From Psychromonas algicola (GTDB lineage: Bacteria; Pseudomonadota; Gammaproteobacteria; Enterobacterales; Psychromonadaceae): a stretch of DNA of 64,000 bases. A model generated the notes under the pieces. That model made no database searches. It was not told where the DNA came from and saw only the letters and a list, made by a program, of their open reading frames with translations. Location: the NCBI RefSeq assembly GCF_004378355.1, contig NZ_SNUB01000014.1:1-64000 (forward strand). The letters run 5' to 3'. Of this stretch, positions 63,887 through 64,000 are shown piece by piece. Both the position numbers and the translations under genes were made by a program. Positions within the stretch are counted from its first letter, which is position 1, and each line of letters starts with the position of its first letter.

Positions 63887-64000
63887 AGTCATTTGATGAT
63901 TAATCATTAAGTGACTATACAAGGTTGTGTATTGTTTGTATAATATGCGACCTTACTTTGGAGGGCCTTAGGTCCCTTCTTAGACCGCAGGTGTTAACTC
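63887..64000 (+). promoter_or_regulatory. rplA-rplJ intergenic hairpin, promoter and start of the L10 leader
   Basis: A 30-base hairpin at 63887-63916 (15 pairs including two G-U) lacks a T tract after it, so it is not a classic terminator. TATAAT at 63939-63944 is a likely -10 for rplJL, with a poor -35. The last 40 bases, with GACCGCAGGTGTTAACTC, look like the start of the L10 autoregulatory leader; the window ends before rplJ. Confidence 0.55.

Overview
The window reads as chromosomal DNA of a low-GC, facultative marine gammaproteobacterium. The gene order bamD/rluD-pgeF-clpB, the secE-nusG-rplKA block, CysG, NagE, a Zur-type operator and many protein matches point to the Vibrio/Shewanella/Psychromonas part of the tree. 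Psychromonas is my best guess, by inference only; no rRNA gene is present to settle it.

Layout. (1) 1-11.2 kb: housekeeping genes: a possible IS4-type transposase tail, bamD, rluD-pgeF, clpB with a sigma32-type promoter, the N-acetylglucosamine genes nagBA and nagE, and glnS. (2) 11.2-15.9 kb: a minus-strand cassette of solute:sodium symporter (DUF4212 small subunit plus large subunit), a cNMP/CBS/DUF294 signalling protein and a DEDDh exonuclease. (3) 16.4-31.1 kb: siroheme and nitrate assimilation (cysG, nasA divergent from nirB-nirD-narK, and a PP2C phosphatase/Ser-Thr kinase fusion), interrupted by a three-gene ABC transporter operon with two Zur-like operators, probably for zinc. (4) 31.1-33.0 kb: repeat-rich DNA, a small Lys/Cys-rich ORF and a methyltransferase. 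(5) 33.3-61.0 kb: one very long plus-strand surface-polysaccharide cluster. (6) 61.3-64 kb: secE, nusG, rplK, rplA and the start of the rplJ leader.

The polysaccharide cluster encodes enzymes for GDP-colitose (manC, cpsG, gmd, a Fcl/ColC-type synthase, and a ColD with the catalytic Lys replaced by His), probably UDP-QuiNAc (4,6-dehydratase plus 4-reductase), UDP-GlcA/GalA (ugd plus epimerase) and dTDP-L-rhamnose (rmlBACD). It also has a flippase, five glycosyltransferases including one GT10 and one GT11, an acyltransferase and a monotopic phosphoglycosyl transferase. No Wzy, Wzz or ligase is seen. The sugar set recalls the colitose-containing Vibrio cholerae O139 polysaccharide.

The most unusual signals are in the DNA between genes. 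(a) A repeat of about 70 bp folds as an outer stem with two internal hairpins and shows compensatory changes between copies; it occurs in four intergenic clusters. (b) Two small-protein cassettes sit inside the sugar operon. A frameshifted GxxExxY gene is flanked by 9-nt-period arrays and a 23S-IVP-like four-helix-bundle gene by 7-nt-period arrays. The 7-nt array continues into the start of rmlA and appears to have given RmlA a new N-terminus.
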